64,000 bases of DNA from an uncultured Alphaproteobacteria bacterium (GCA_902570155.1 CACFXU010000001.1:233360-297359), one strand, 5' to 3'; positions 41,688 through 52,462 are shown, counted from the stretch's first letter. Translations and numbers: made by a program. Notes: generated by a model not told the origin, from the letters alone.

Positions 41688-42593
41688 ATGAAATCAATAG
41701 TAATTTTTGGTGGAGCAGGTTTTGTTGGTAAACACTTAATAAGACGTCTTACTAAAAATCACTATAAAATTATTGTTCCCTATCAAAGATCTGTACAAGA
41801 AGCTAAAATCCGCCTTTTAGGTGTAACAGGGCAGGTAATTCCTTTTCGTTACTCTTCTTTAGAAGACAAAAGGCTTAAGTCTGTATTAAATAATACAGAT
41901 GTATGTATTAATTTAAAAACTACATATGATCAAAAAAAAGGTAATTTTAATGACACAATATTTAAGTTTAATCAGAAACTTATTAGAATTTTAAAATCTA
42001 GTAAGGAATTAAAACAATTCATTCTTTTTTCTGGTCTTGGTGTAGATATTGATAAAAATTCAACAAGAAGTGCTGCAGTGCATAAATCTGAAAAGGAAGC
42101 TTTTAAACAACTAGATAATGTAAATATTATTAGGCCAGGAGTTATAATAGGTGGAGGCGATATTTTCATGAAAAGACTTTTGCCAATATTTAAAGCTTCA
42201 TTTTTTGTCCCACTTTTTGGTGATGGTTCAACAAAATTCCAACCAGTATTTATTGATGATGTATCTCTAGCTGTTGATGAAATAATTAATTCTAAGATCA
42301 AACGGAAAAATATTTACGAACTTGCTGGTCCTAGGATTTATTCTTACAAAGAATTTTTTAATCATATTTCTAATTTTTTAAACAAAACTCGAGTTTTAGT
42401 TCCTGTTCCTATGGCATTAATGAAACCTATGATAAACATTGCTGAAAAAACACCAATTTCTCCTCTTACTTCAGAACAGTTAACATTATTTGAAAAAGAT
42501 AATCTTGTCGTAAATGTCGATAAATCGTTTCAAAATCTTGAAATTAATCCACAGGACACTCTACAAATACTTAAAAATATTGTTGTAAATTAA
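41688..42593 (+). CDS. NDUFA9-like atypical short-chain dehydrogenase
   Basis: An NAD(P)-binding protein of the family related to the mitochondrial complex I accessory subunit NDUFA9. It has 301 residues with the nucleotide motif IFGGAGFVGKHLIRRL (about 5-20) and no clear YxxxK catalytic pair, as in atypical SDRs. VNIIRPGVIIGGGDIFMKR is typical of the family. In alphaproteobacteria these proteins are conserved, possibly aiding complex I assembly; that role is inferred. It stands alone between rnd (divergent) and gltD (119 bp). Confidence 0.83.
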   Translation: MKSIVIFGGAGFVGKHLIRRLTKNHYKIIVPYQRSVQEAKIRLLGVTGQVIPFRYSSLEDKRLKSVLNNTDVCINLKTTYDQKKGNFNDTIFKFNQKLIRILKSSKELKQFILFSGLGVDIDKNSTRSAAVHKSEKEAFKQLDNVNIIRPGVIIGGGDIFMKRLLPIFKASFFVPLFGDGSTKFQPVFIDDVSLAVDEIINSKIKRKNIYELAGPRIYSYKEFFNHISNFLNKTRVLVPVPMALMKPMINIAEKTPISPLTSEQLTLFEKDNLVVNVDKSFQNLEINPQDTLQILKNIVVN

Positions 42594-42608
42594 AGGTTTT
42601 CTTAGTTT

Positions 42609-42627
42609 TAGTACATAAATGGTACTA
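42609..42627 (+). repeat. Inverted repeat upstream of gltD
   Basis: TAGTAC (42609-42614) and GTACTA (42622-42627) form a perfect 6-bp inverted repeat with a 7-base spacer, in the 118-bp gap between the NDUFA9-like gene and gltD. It could be an operator for glutamate synthase or a weak hairpin after the preceding gene. No T-tract follows. Confidence 0.35.
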
Positions 42628-42711
42628 TTATTACAAAATTATTCTTTTCTTTTTCATCTTGAATGTGTATTTGGTTCGATCTAGATAAAATAGTAAACAA
42701 ATGATAACTAA

Positions 42712-44157
42712 ATGCTAAAATTTACAAAAATAAATAAGGAAAATCCTAGTAAAATATCTGCTAAAGAGAGAGTTAAATCATTTGATGAAATTTACGCTAA
42801 ATATGCCTCGCAAAAGGCCGAAGAACAAGCTTCCCGATGTTCTCAATGCGGTGTTCCTTTCTGCCAAGTTCATTGTCCGTTGCACAATAATATTCCAGAT
42901 TGGTTAAAGCTTACTGCTGAGGATAGAATGCAGGAGGCATTTGAAATTTCCAGCTCTACAAATAACATGCCTGAAATTTGTGGTCGTATTTGTCCCCAAG
43001 ATCGTTTGTGTGAAGGTAACTGCGTAATTGAACAATCTGGCCACGGTACTGTTACTATAGGATCGATAGAGAAATATATTACGGATAAAGCTTGGGAAGA
43101 AGGTTGGGTTAAAAATATAGAACCAGTTGAAGAAAGAAATCAAAGTGTTGGAATTATTGGTTCTGGCCCTGCTGGATTAGCTGCTGCAGAAGAAATTCGT
43201 AAAAAAGGATTTCAAGTTACAATCTATGATCGCTACGACAGACCAGGTGGACTTTTAATCTATGGTATTCCAAATTTTAAACTAGAAAAAGATATTGTTA
43301 TAAGAAGAACAAATCGACTTAAAGAAAGTGGAATTAAGTTTGAATTAAACTGCGATATTGGCAAAGATATTACGTTTGATGAAATTAAAATTAAGCATGA
43401 TGCAGTTCTTATAGCAACCGGGGTTTACAAATTTAGAGAAATTAATCTAAATACATCTAATTTTAATAATGTTGTACCAGCTTTAGATTTTCTAATAGCA
43501 AGTAACAAGACTGGTTTAAAAGATAAAGTTGAAGATTTTACAAATGGAAGATTAAACGCAAATGGAAAAAATGTAGTTGTCATTGGTGGCGGTGATACCG
43601 CCATGGATTGTGTTAGAACAGCTGTAAGACAAGGAGCAAAATCTGTTAAGTGTCTTTACAGACGTGATAAGACAAACATGCCTGGTTCGCAAAGAGAAGT
43701 TCAAAATGCAATAGAAGAGGGCGTCGATTTTCAATGGTTGACTTTACCAACTGAATATTCGGGAAACGGATCATTGAAAAATGTCAGAACTGTTTTGATG
43801 CAACTTGGTGAACCTGATGAATCAGGTAGAAGGAAGCCAGAGTCAAAAGAAGGTACAGAAAAAGACCTAGATGTTGATTTAGCTATAGAAGCTTTGGGTT
43901 TTGAACCTGAAGATTTACCAAAGCTTTTTGATCATAACAACCTGACAGTTACAAGATGGGGTACATTAAAAATTAATTATAAAAATATGATGACATCAAT
44001 TGATGGAGTATTCGCTGCTGGAGATATAGTTCGAGGTGCAAGTTTAGTTGTTTGGGGAATCAAAGATGGTCGTGATGCAGCAAAGAATATTAATGAATAT
44101 TTAGAAAACAAATTTTCCGATCAAAATAATATTAATAAGAAAGCAGTAAATGCCTAA
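42712..44157 (+). CDS. gltD: Glutamate synthase (NADPH) small subunit
   Basis: Feeds NADPH electrons to GltB for ammonia assimilation. It has 481 residues. The N-terminal iron-sulfur region holds CSQCGVPFCQVHCP (about 42-55) and CGRICPQDRLCEGNC (about 90-104). The FAD motif is GIIGSGPAGLAAAE (about 147-160), and the NADPH-binding segment is VVIGGGDTAMDCVRTA (about 288). The C-terminal FAD block is GVFAAGDIVRGASLVV. It overlaps gltB by 8 bp; the reverse order gltB-gltD is more common elsewhere. Confidence 0.97.
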   Translation: MLKFTKINKENPSKISAKERVKSFDEIYAKYASQKAEEQASRCSQCGVPFCQVHCPLHNNIPDWLKLTAEDRMQEAFEISSSTNNMPEICGRICPQDRLCEGNCVIEQSGHGTVTIGSIEKYITDKAWEEGWVKNIEPVEERNQSVGIIGSGPAGLAAAEEIRKKGFQVTIYDRYDRPGGLLIYGIPNFKLEKDIVIRRTNRLKESGIKFELNCDIGKDITFDEIKIKHDAVLIATGVYKFREINLNTSNFNNVVPALDFLIASNKTGLKDKVEDFTNGRLNANGKNVVVIGGGDTAMDCVRTAVRQGAKSVKCLYRRDKTNMPGSQREVQNAIEEGVDFQWLTLPTEYSGNGSLKNVRTVLMQLGEPDESGRRKPESKEGTEKDLDVDLAIEALGFEPEDLPKLFDHNNLTVTRWGTLKINYKNMMTSIDGVFAAGDIVRGASLVVWGIKDGRDAAKNINEYLENKFSDQNNINKKAVNA

Positions 44158-47100
44158 TCACTTTATTGAGAAGTACAAAAAGGATAAAAAATTCTTAGAA
44201 GAAAATCACATTTATAATGAGAAAGATGAACATTCATCATGTGGTGTTGGATTAATAGCATCTTTAGATGGATCGGAGACAAGAGAAATAGTCGAATTAG
44301 GAGTTCAAGCTTTAAGAGTTTTGTATCACCGGGGAGCAGTTGATGCTGATGGTAAAACAGGTGATGGTGCAGGAATACAGTTATCAATACCAAAGAATTT
44401 TTTTACTCAACAAATAGAAAGAACAGGTCACACTCCTAACGATTTACCTTTCGGGGTTGGCATGATTTTTTTACCACGTACAGATTTTGCTGCTCAAGAA
44501 AATGCTCGTACAATTGTTGAATCTGAAATAATTAAAGAAGGTTTGAAAATATATGGTTGGAGACACGTTCCAATTAATTCATCGATTATTGGTGATAAAG
44601 CAAAAGCAACAAGACCTGAAATAGAACAAATACTAATTTGTAATGAAGAACTAGAAGATGAAAAGCAATTTGATAATAAACTTTACATAATTAGAAAAAG
44701 AATAGAAAAAGAAATTAGAAATCAAAATATTTCAGATTTTTATATTTGCTCACTATCTTGTCAGTCTATTGTTTATAAAGGTATGTTTTTAGCAGAACAG
44801 CTTTCCAATTTTTATCCAGACATACAAAATGAAAATTTTATTTCTAGATATGCAGTTTATCACCAGCGTTATTCAACTAATACATTTCCTACATGGTCTT
44901 TAGCACAGCCTTTTAGAGTGATTGCGCATAATGGTGAAATAAATACACTTAAAGGTAATAAAAATTGGATGGCTGCTCATGAGCCAAGAATGGAACATAA
45001 AAATTTTGGCAATAATGTAGATGATTTAAAACCTATAATTGATTCTAAAGCGTCTGACTCTGCTGCATTAGATTCAACAATAGAGTTATTAGTCAAAGCT
45101 AATCGCTCTTTACCTATGGCTAAAATAATAACAATTCCAGAAGCTTGGTCCCATAGAAGAGATTTTCCAAAAAAAATAAAAGATTTATACGCTTATGGTG
45201 GAGCAGTTATGGAGCCATGGGATGGTCCAGCAGCAATATGTGGCGCGTACGGTGATTGGGCTATTGCTGGAATGGATAGAAATGGCCTTAGACCTATAAG
45301 ATATACACTGACAAAAAATCTTCTTATTGCGGGTTCTGAAACTGGAATGGTTGACATTGAAGAAAATGAAATAGTAGAAAGAGGTAGGGTAGGACCAGGT
45401 CAATTAATAGCAGTCAATTTTAAAGAGAAAAAATTTTTTAAAGATCATGAGATAAAAAAGTATTTGGCAGAAACTAAACCATTTGGTGATTGGACTAAAA
45501 AAATTACGTATATTGATAAACTTGTTCAATCTGTTGATGAGGAATTTAGAGATTTAGACTCTGGAGATCTACGAAAAAGAATGGCATGCTTTGCCTGGTC
45601 AGTAGAAGACATCGAGTTAATACTTCATCCGATGATTGCTGAAAAAAAAGAAGCAACAGGATCGATGGGAGATGATACTCCTTTAGCTGTGCTCTCAAAT
45701 AAATATAGAGGACTCCATCACTTTTTTAGACAAAATTTTAGTCAAGTTACAAACCCACCAATTGATTCATTAAGAGAAAGAGTTGTTATGAGTCTTCGAA
45801 CTAGAATTGGAAACTTAAGTAATATTCTTGATGAAGATGAAGATCAATGTGATCATTTACAATTGAACTCCCCTGTTCTTTCAATTGAGCAATTCAAATC
45901 TATGCGTAGATATATGAAAGATACTGTGAAGATCATTGACACTACAATGGATAAAACAAATACTGAAAATAATTTTGAGACAGAAATTGCAAGAATTAAC
46001 CAAGAAGCAGAACAAGCTGTTAGAGAGGGCTATGTTCATATAATTTTAAGTGACAAAGAAATGTCTAAAACAAGAATAGCTCTTCCTATAATATTAGTTA
46101 CAAGCTCTGTTCATCATCATTTAATTAAACAAAATCTTCGAACTTTTATTTCCTTAAATGTTCAATCTGCAGAATGTTTAGATGTACAATATTTTGCAGT
46201 GCTTATCGGAGTAGGAGCAACAAGTGTGAATGCATATATGGCACAACAAGCTATAGCGGAAAGACATAAAAAGGGATTATTTAAAAATCTCTCATACGAA
46301 GAATGTGTAGAGAGATTCATTAATTCTATAAATAATGGTTTGCTTAAGACTATGAGTAAGATGGGAATATCAGTGATTAATTCATATCGAGGCGGTTGTA
46401 ACTTTGAAGCAATTGGTCTTAGTAGAAATTTAATGAGCAAATATTTCCCTTCTATGAGTTCTAAAATATCTGGTATCGGAATCAGTGGTATTGAAAGAAG
46501 ATCTAGATTAGCCCATGACAAGGCTTATGAAGAAAGTGTTATTACGTTACCAATTGGAGGAAACTATCGCTATAGATTTGGTGGAGAAAAACATGCTTTT
46601 GAAGCAAGATCAATTCACATGCTTCAAACTGCAGTAACTTCTAATAATTATTCTTTATTTAAAAAATATTCTACAATGATAGATGAAATGGATCCCATAA
46701 ATATTCGTGATCTTTTAGACTTCAAAAATAATAACGATAATAGTAACTCTAACACTGTAGAACCTTCTCAAGAAATTAGAAAAAGACTAGTTGCACCAGG
46801 AATATCACTTGGAGCTCTAAGTCCAGAAGCGCACGAAACTCTTTCTGTAGCAATGAATAGGATAGGAGCTAAATCAGATTCAGGTGAAGGTGGTGAAGAT
46901 CCGATTAGATTTAAACCTAAGCCAAATGGAGATAACGCATCATCAAAAATTAAACAAATTGCAAGTGGACGATTTGGTGTAACAGCGGAGTATTTAAATA
47001 ATTGTGAAGAAATTGAAATTAAAGTTGCACAAGGTGCAAAACCTGGTGAGGGTGGACAATTGCCAGGAGGAAAAGTTACAGAATTAATTGCTAAACTAAG

Positions 47101-48667
47101 ACATTCAACTGAAGGTGTGACGCTTATTAGTCCTCCTCCTCATCATGATATTTATTCTATCGAAGATTTAGCTCAGCTTATTTACGATTTGAAACAAATA
47201 AATCCAAGAGCTAAAGTATGCGTTAAGTTAGTTGCTCAGTCAGGGATTGGGACAGTCGCAGCTGGTGTTGCAAAAGCAAAAGCTGATACGATACTCATAT
47301 CAGGTCACAATGGTGGAACTGGAGCAAGCCCACAAACAAGTATTAAGTATGCAGGACTTCCTTGGGAACTTGGATTAAGTGAAGTACATCAAGTTCTATC
47401 TCTAAACAACTTAAGGGATAAAGTTGTTCTTAGAACAGATGGAGGTTTGAAAACAGGAAAAGATATTGTTATTGCGGCTATGCTTGGGGCAGAAGAATAT
47501 GGAATTGGGACAGCAAGTTTAGTTGCTATGGGCTGTATTATGGTTAGACAATGTCATTCAAATACTTGCCCCGTTGGAGTTTGCTCTCAGGATGAAAAAC
47601 TTAGAGAAAAATTTACTGGTACACCAGAAAAAGTAATTAACCTTTTTAGTTTTATTGCTGATGAAGTAAGAGAAATTTTAGGATCACTAGGCTTTTCTTC
47701 TCTTGATGAAGTAGTTGGAAGATCTGATCTTTTATATCAAGTCAGTAGAGGAAGTTCTGATCTTGATGATTTGGATTTAAATCCAATTATTCAGACCATT
47801 GATTCATCAGTTGGAGAATTTGATATAAAGAAAAACACAATTAATAAAGTTAGCGATAGCCTTGATATTAAAATCATAGAGGATGCTAAGTCTTTCTTTG
47901 AAACAGATCAAAAAATTGAACTAAACTATAATATCAAAAATACTGATAGAGCCATTGGTACAAGACTTGCATCAGAAATTACTACTACAAAAGGAATGAG
48001 TTCTCTTCCAGAGGATTTCTTTACTGTTAATTTTCATGGTTCTGCCGGCCAATCTTTTGGAGCATGGAGTGTGCAAGGAACTACTCTTAAAGTTTTTGGT
48101 GATGCTAACGATTATGTTGCAAAAGGATTATCAGGGGGTAAAATTATTATTAAACCAAGCTCATCTTCACAACTAAAAACAAACAAAAATGTTATCATTG
48201 GGAATACTGTCCTTTATGGAGCAACACGTGGTAAACTTTTTGCAGCTGGAACTGCTGGTGATAGATTTGCTGTTAGAAACTCTGGCGCACATGCTGTTAT
48301 TGAGGGATGTGGTGATAATGGATGTGAATATATGACTGGAGGAAGTGCAGTTATTCTTGGCGAAGTAGGAAATAATTTTGGAGCTGGAATGACAGGGGGT
48401 ATGGCATTTGTCTACGATAAAGAAGGAACTCTACCACTTCGAATTAATCTTGAAGATATTTTCTATCAACAACAAATGACAAATTATTGGGAAAAAATTT
48501 TATATCAAAAAATTGAAGAACATATCAAAGAAACAAATTCAATGTACTCCAAAAATTTACTCGAAAATTGGGAAAATGAGAAATTACTATTCTGGCAGAT
48601 TGTACCAAAAGAAATGATCAATAAATTTGATCAACCTGTATTAATTCAAGAAGAAAAATCCGCTTAG
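44150..48667 (+). CDS. gltB: Glutamate synthase (NADPH) large subunit
   Basis: Converts glutamine and 2-oxoglutarate to two glutamates. It has 1505 residues with the full domain set: N-terminal glutamine amidotransferase with propeptide and nucleophile Cys31 (SSCGVGLI), central domain, FMN-binding synthase domain (LISGHNGGTGASP, about 1057), the 3Fe-4S cysteines in CIMVRQCHSNTCPVGVC (about 1131), and the glycine-rich GXGXG beta-helix domain at the C-terminus. The stop overlaps that of the convergent hydrolase in the 4-base TTAG. Confidence 0.98.
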   Translation: MPNHFIEKYKKDKKFLEENHIYNEKDEHSSCGVGLIASLDGSETREIVELGVQALRVLYHRGAVDADGKTGDGAGIQLSIPKNFFTQQIERTGHTPNDLPFGVGMIFLPRTDFAAQENARTIVESEIIKEGLKIYGWRHVPINSSIIGDKAKATRPEIEQILICNEELEDEKQFDNKLYIIRKRIEKEIRNQNISDFYICSLSCQSIVYKGMFLAEQLSNFYPDIQNENFISRYAVYHQRYSTNTFPTWSLAQPFRVIAHNGEINTLKGNKNWMAAHEPRMEHKNFGNNVDDLKPIIDSKASDSAALDSTIELLVKANRSLPMAKIITIPEAWSHRRDFPKKIKDLYAYGGAVMEPWDGPAAICGAYGDWAIAGMDRNGLRPIRYTLTKNLLIAGSETGMVDIEENEIVERGRVGPGQLIAVNFKEKKFFKDHEIKKYLAETKPFGDWTKKITYIDKLVQSVDEEFRDLDSGDLRKRMACFAWSVEDIELILHPMIAEKKEATGSMGDDTPLAVLSNKYRGLHHFFRQNFSQVTNPPIDSLRERVVMSLRTRIGNLSNILDEDEDQCDHLQLNSPVLSIEQFKSMRRYMKDTVKIIDTTMDKTNTENNFETEIARINQEAEQAVREGYVHIILSDKEMSKTRIALPIILVTSSVHHHLIKQNLRTFISLNVQSAECLDVQYFAVLIGVGATSVNAYMAQQAIAERHKKGLFKNLSYEECVERFINSINNGLLKTMSKMGISVINSYRGGCNFEAIGLSRNLMSKYFPSMSSKISGIGISGIERRSRLAHDKAYEESVITLPIGGNYRYRFGGEKHAFEARSIHMLQTAVTSNNYSLFKKYSTMIDEMDPINIRDLLDFKNNNDNSNSNTVEPSQEIRKRLVAPGISLGALSPEAHETLSVAMNRIGAKSDSGEGGEDPIRFKPKPNGDNASSKIKQIASGRFGVTAEYLNNCEEIEIKVAQGAKPGEGGQLPGGKVTELIAKLRHSTEGVTLISPPPHHDIYSIEDLAQLIYDLKQINPRAKVCVKLVAQSGIGTVAAGVAKAKADTILISGHNGGTGASPQTSIKYAGLPWELGLSEVHQVLSLNNLRDKVVLRTDGGLKTGKDIVIAAMLGAEEYGIGTASLVAMGCIMVRQCHSNTCPVGVCSQDEKLREKFTGTPEKVINLFSFIADEVREILGSLGFSSLDEVVGRSDLLYQVSRGSSDLDDLDLNPIIQTIDSSVGEFDIKKNTINKVSDSLDIKIIEDAKSFFETDQKIELNYNIKNTDRAIGTRLASEITTTKGMSSLPEDFFTVNFHGSAGQSFGAWSVQGTTLKVFGDANDYVAKGLSGGKIIIKPSSSSQLKTNKNVIIGNTVLYGATRGKLFAAGTAGDRFAVRNSGAHAVIEGCGDNGCEYMTGGSAVILGEVGNNFGAGMTGGMAFVYDKEGTLPLRINLEDIFYQQQMTNYWEKILYQKIEEHIKETNSMYSKNLLENWENEKLLFWQIVPKEMINKFDQPVLIQEEKSA

Positions 48668-49395
48668 TTTTTTATTATTGATTGAATAGAATCATTTATT
48701 ATTTTTAAATCAAATAGATTAGATAATCGATGATCGCTATTTTTTAATAATTTAATTTGTATTTGATTTCCTTTAATTTTTTTTACTATTTTTTCTGGAA
48801 AATCTGGTGTGACAACATTATCTTTTAGACCTTGTATTAAAATTAAAGGCTTATTCCATTTGAATTCTTTATTTAAAATTTTATTTTTTCTACCTTCAAC
48901 AATGTATTTCTTTTTTATAAGATAACTAAACCCGTAGGAGGAATAATTAATAATTCCTTTTTTCTTCATTTCTTGTTTTTTCTTTAAAGGGAGTTTTTTG
49001 TAAAACCCATCGATATAATCAGGTGCTGCCGCTAGGCCAATTAATCCTGCAATTCTTTTTGGTCTTGCTTTGGCAGCTAAAAACATTAACCATCCACCCA
49101 TACTGCTACCAACCAGAATTTGCGGTCCTTTTGCAATATTATCAATGATATCAATTAAGTCTTTCTTCCAATCTGAAATTGTAAAATCTTCAAATTTTCC
49201 ATCAGATTTACCATGACCACGGCATTCAAAACGGATAAACCGCAATTTATTTTTTCGCGCAAATCTTTCTAAAGACAAAGCTTTTTGACCACTCATATCT
49301 GAGTTAAGGCCATGGATAAAGATGATACCAGGCCCCTTACCCTTTATAGATTTATAGCGAATTCTTTCTTTTTTCTTATTAATAAAGTAAGGCAT
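48664..49395 (-). CDS. Alpha/beta hydrolase
   Basis: A serine hydrolase of 243 residues with nucleophile elbow GSSMGGW (about 97-103), a possible acid in KDNVVTPDF (about 194) and His in NSDHRLSN (about 223). An early FIHGLNSDMSG supplies the oxyanion region. It resembles the ABHD10-like thioesterases widespread in alphaproteobacteria. The substrate is unknown. It is divergent from the GT4 gene with 30 bp between starts and overlaps gltB tail-to-tail by 4 bp. Confidence 0.84.
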   Translation of the reverse strand: MPYFINKKKERIRYKSIKGKGPGIIFIHGLNSDMSGQKALSLERFARKNKLRFIRFECRGHGKSDGKFEDFTISDWKKDLIDIIDNIAKGPQILVGSSMGGWLMFLAAKARPKRIAGLIGLAAAPDYIDGFYKKLPLKKKQEMKKKGIINYSSYGFSYLIKKKYIVEGRKNKILNKEFKWNKPLILIQGLKDNVVTPDFPEKIVKKIKGNQIQIKLLKNSDHRLSNLFDLKIINDSIQSIIKN

Positions 49396-49425
49396 CTTTG
49401 ATACAAATACTTATATTTTAATAAA

Positions 49426-50553
49426 ATGTCATCATTTAATGTCGCTCAAATTCTTCCCTCTTTAGATTCTGGTGGTGTCGAAAGAGGCACTATTGAAGTC
49501 GCAAATTATTTATCTGAATTAAATTTAAAAAATAATATTATTTCAAATGGAGGGCGTTTAATTAAGGAAATTGATAAAAATTATACTGATCATTTTCAAT
49601 TACCAGTTAACTCAAAAAATTTTTTTATTTATCCATTAATTGCTAATCAATTAAAAAAATTAATTTTTAATCAAAATATTAATATTGTTCATGTAAGATC
49701 AAGAGCGCCAGCATGGATTTTAAGTTTTATAAAAAATAGAAACTTCAAAACAATATCTACATTTCATAATGTGTATAGTGGTAATTCTTATTTTAAAAAA
49801 ATCTATAATAAGCAATTATCCAAAGTTGATCAGATTGTTGCGATTTCAAATTATGTAAAAAATGAAATTAGTAAAAAATACAATTTAGATTCAAATAAAA
49901 TTAAAGTGATTAATAGAGGAGTTGATGTTAAATATTTTGAAAAACCAATTTTAGATTCTCAAATAGAAAATATAATAAATAAGTATCAAATTGACACCTC
50001 AAAAAATATTATTCTATATCCTGCAAGACTAACAAATTGGAAAGGTCAAATTGAGTTTTTAGATATATTTAATAAGATGCAAAATGATAATTTTTTGCTT
50101 TATTTTGCAGGTGATACAAAAAATCAATCTTATACAGAGAAACTACAAAATAAAATTCAAAGTTTTAACCTTGGTCATAAATGTAAGATTATAGGCAATC
50201 TACTAAGAGATGATTTGAAAACTTTATATTACCTATCATCAATTATTACCTCTTTTCCTTTACAGGCTGAAGGGTTTGGAAGAACTATAAGCGAAGCATT
50301 AATAATGAAAAAAAAGGTACTAGCCTTTAACTATGGTGGTGTCAAAGATCAGTTAGATAACTTAGATGATATCTATAAAGTAGATCCTCATAATTATAAT
50401 GAAATAGATATTAAACTTCAAAACATTATAAATTTAGATGACGAAGAATTTTCTAATATATCTTTAAATAGTAAAGATTATATATCAAAAACATTTTCAA
50501 GATACCAAATGGTGCAAAGTTACGTAAACTTATATGAACAGCAGTCAATTTAA
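49426..50553 (+). CDS. Family 4 glycosyltransferase
   Basis: Probably adds a sugar to LPS core or another surface glycan. It has 375 residues with two Rossmann-like domains (GT-B). LPSLDSGGVERGTIEVANYL near the start gives the N-terminal loop, IILYPARLTNWKGQ (about 195) begins the donor domain, and EGFGRTISEALIMKKKVLAF (about 281-300) carries the ExxxxxxxE nucleotide-sugar motif. The last 20 bp overlap the GT9 gene that follows, so both are likely translated together. Confidence 0.87.
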   Translation: MSSFNVAQILPSLDSGGVERGTIEVANYLSELNLKNNIISNGGRLIKEIDKNYTDHFQLPVNSKNFFIYPLIANQLKKLIFNQNINIVHVRSRAPAWILSFIKNRNFKTISTFHNVYSGNSYFKKIYNKQLSKVDQIVAISNYVKNEISKKYNLDSNKIKVINRGVDVKYFEKPILDSQIENIINKYQIDTSKNIILYPARLTNWKGQIEFLDIFNKMQNDNFLLYFAGDTKNQSYTEKLQNKIQSFNLGHKCKIIGNLLRDDLKTLYYLSSIITSFPLQAEGFGRTISEALIMKKKVLAFNYGGVKDQLDNLDDIYKVDPHNYNEIDIKLQNIINLDDEEFSNISLNSKDYISKTFSRYQMVQSYVNLYEQQSI

Positions 50554-51469
50554 CAAAATACTAGTTGTAAAGCATGGATCACTTGGGGATATTGCATTTT
50601 CTATACTTGCCATGGCATCAATTAAGCAATTTTTTAATAATGCCACTATTGACTTGCTCACTGAAGAAAAATACGTAAATTTTTTAAGCAATTCAAATTA
50701 TTTTAATTCGATTTTTAAAGATAATAGAAAAGGAATAATTGATTCACTTAAGGTTTTATTAAAAATTAATCAAAATAAATATGATCTAATCATAGATTTA
50801 CAGAATTCTAAAAGAACAAATAATTATTGGTCATTCTTAAAATTTATTTCAGAAGTAAAAGTTAACGGATCTCGTTCTAATTGTGATATTCAATATGTAA
50901 TTCCTCCACAAGGAACTGAATCTCCACAACAAGGTTTATACAATCAACTAAAGTTAATTGGAGTAAATGAAATTAATCAAAATGTAGATTGGCTTTCCAG
51001 AGATATTACGGCAATTAATGAAGATAAAATAATCTTAATGATACCTGGGGTTTCTAAATCAGGTAAGGACAAGCAATGGTCACCAGATAAATTTGCAATA
51101 CTTGCAAGTACTCTAGAAAAAAAAGGATATCATATTTGTGTTATTGGGCAAAAATCAGATAAACAAACAGTAGAAACGATCAATAATGCATGTCAGAAGG
51201 TTATTGATTTAAGCGATAAATCACCTCCTGAAATTATCTATTCCATTGCTAAAAAAAGTGATTTTATAATTAGTAATGATACTGGCCCAGGTCATATAGC
51301 AGCTCTAAGTAATTCACCTATTCTTTTTTTAGCTAAAGATAATGTTATCTCAAAATCAAACTTATCTGAATATAAAAATGCTCATACAATTCTGACCGAT
51401 ACAATGGACTCAATTTCAGTAAAAAAAGTTTTAGATTTTTTACAAGATAGTAAATTAATCAATAAATGA
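50534..51469 (+). CDS. Family 9 glycosyltransferase (heptosyltransferase-like)
   Basis: An ADP-heptose:LPS transferase-like enzyme of 311 residues. KILVVKHGSLGDIAFSI at the start and SNDTGPGHIAA (about 249-259) are the GT9 signatures. It presumably extends the LPS inner core. It overlaps the preceding GT4 gene by 20 bp and the convergent GT9 gene tail-to-tail by 15 bp. The sugar and acceptor cannot be told. Confidence 0.86.
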   Translation: MNSSQFNKILVVKHGSLGDIAFSILAMASIKQFFNNATIDLLTEEKYVNFLSNSNYFNSIFKDNRKGIIDSLKVLLKINQNKYDLIIDLQNSKRTNNYWSFLKFISEVKVNGSRSNCDIQYVIPPQGTESPQQGLYNQLKLIGVNEINQNVDWLSRDITAINEDKIILMIPGVSKSGKDKQWSPDKFAILASTLEKKGYHICVIGQKSDKQTVETINNACQKVIDLSDKSPPEIIYSIAKKSDFIISNDTGPGHIAALSNSPILFLAKDNVISKSNLSEYKNAHTILTDTMDSISVKKVLDFLQDSKLINK

Positions 51470-52462
51470 AATTAATTCTTTTTCTAAATTTTGGTTGTTA
51501 GAGAATAGTTTAGTATATTTTTTCTTCCAGGGCGCATATTCTTCTGCAATCATACTTGGAAGATTATCCGAATCATAAATAACACAAAGTTTCGTTTCAG
51601 AAAGTGATGCAATATGTGTGCATCCACATTCAGGTGTAATTACATATGTTGAAGAGTTTATTATTGATGTCCAATTATCAAAATTTAATTGATTTAAGAT
51701 TAAAACATTATTTATACTTTTAAGATTTTCAAACTCTTCATTAGTAATAATTTCATATTTTTTAAATATTTCATAGAATACATTTTTTGATGTTCCATCA
51801 GTTGTCATTACAATATTGATTTTCAAATTTTTAAGATTGTCTAATAGATTAATGAAGTTTTCTTCTGAAAAATATTTATTAATCCATTTTGAAGATAAAT
51901 GAATTAAGCATAATTTTTTAGAACTTATTTCTATTTTATTAAATCCTAATTCATTCTTAATCTCTGCAGTATTATTATAACTTAATCCACTTTTATTAAC
52001 TAACTCCATCATAATTTCTGTTTGATGAATTGGGATTTTTTTGGAATATCTTAATTGGCGATCAATTATTAAGCAGTGAGTAAAAAAGATTTTACCCAAA
52101 ATTCTATCAAAAAATTTACTCATATAATTATTTTTGTATCGAGATTTAAAAATTAACAATGACTTTATTTTACTTTTAGAAAAAATTGATATTAATATAC
52201 TGAATAGACCAGGACTAAATGTGAAAACATAATCATAATCTTCATTTCTTAATTTTGAAATTATTTTTAAGACTTGATAAAATTTATTTTGAAGTAAAAA
52301 AATTTTGTTAATAGATTTATAGTTTTTACATATTTTTTGATTTTTTTTAGAACATACAATATCAATTTTACAATCCTGATTAGCTTGTTTTAGTCCTTGA
52401 ACAATTGGAAGAGTAAGGATCATATCTCCCATTTTATCGTTTCTAACTAAACAAATTTTCAT
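51455..52462 (-). CDS. Second family 9 glycosyltransferase
   Basis: A 335-residue GT9 homologue starting MKICLVRNDKMGDMILTLPI, which matches the RxDxxGD opening of heptosyltransferases, and ending with the acceptor motif TPECGCTHIASL (about 280). It differs clearly from the facing GT9 gene, so this is not a recent duplication. It is transcribed toward its partner with a 15-bp overlap and is divergent from infC across 156 bp. Probably LPS core assembly. Confidence 0.84.
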   Translation of the reverse strand: MKICLVRNDKMGDMILTLPIVQGLKQANQDCKIDIVCSKKNQKICKNYKSINKIFLLQNKFYQVLKIISKLRNEDYDYVFTFSPGLFSILISIFSKSKIKSLLIFKSRYKNNYMSKFFDRILGKIFFTHCLIIDRQLRYSKKIPIHQTEIMMELVNKSGLSYNNTAEIKNELGFNKIEISSKKLCLIHLSSKWINKYFSEENFINLLDNLKNLKINIVMTTDGTSKNVFYEIFKKYEIITNEEFENLKSINNVLILNQLNFDNWTSIINSSTYVITPECGCTHIASLSETKLCVIYDSDNLPSMIAEEYAPWKKKYTKLFSNNQNLEKELISFID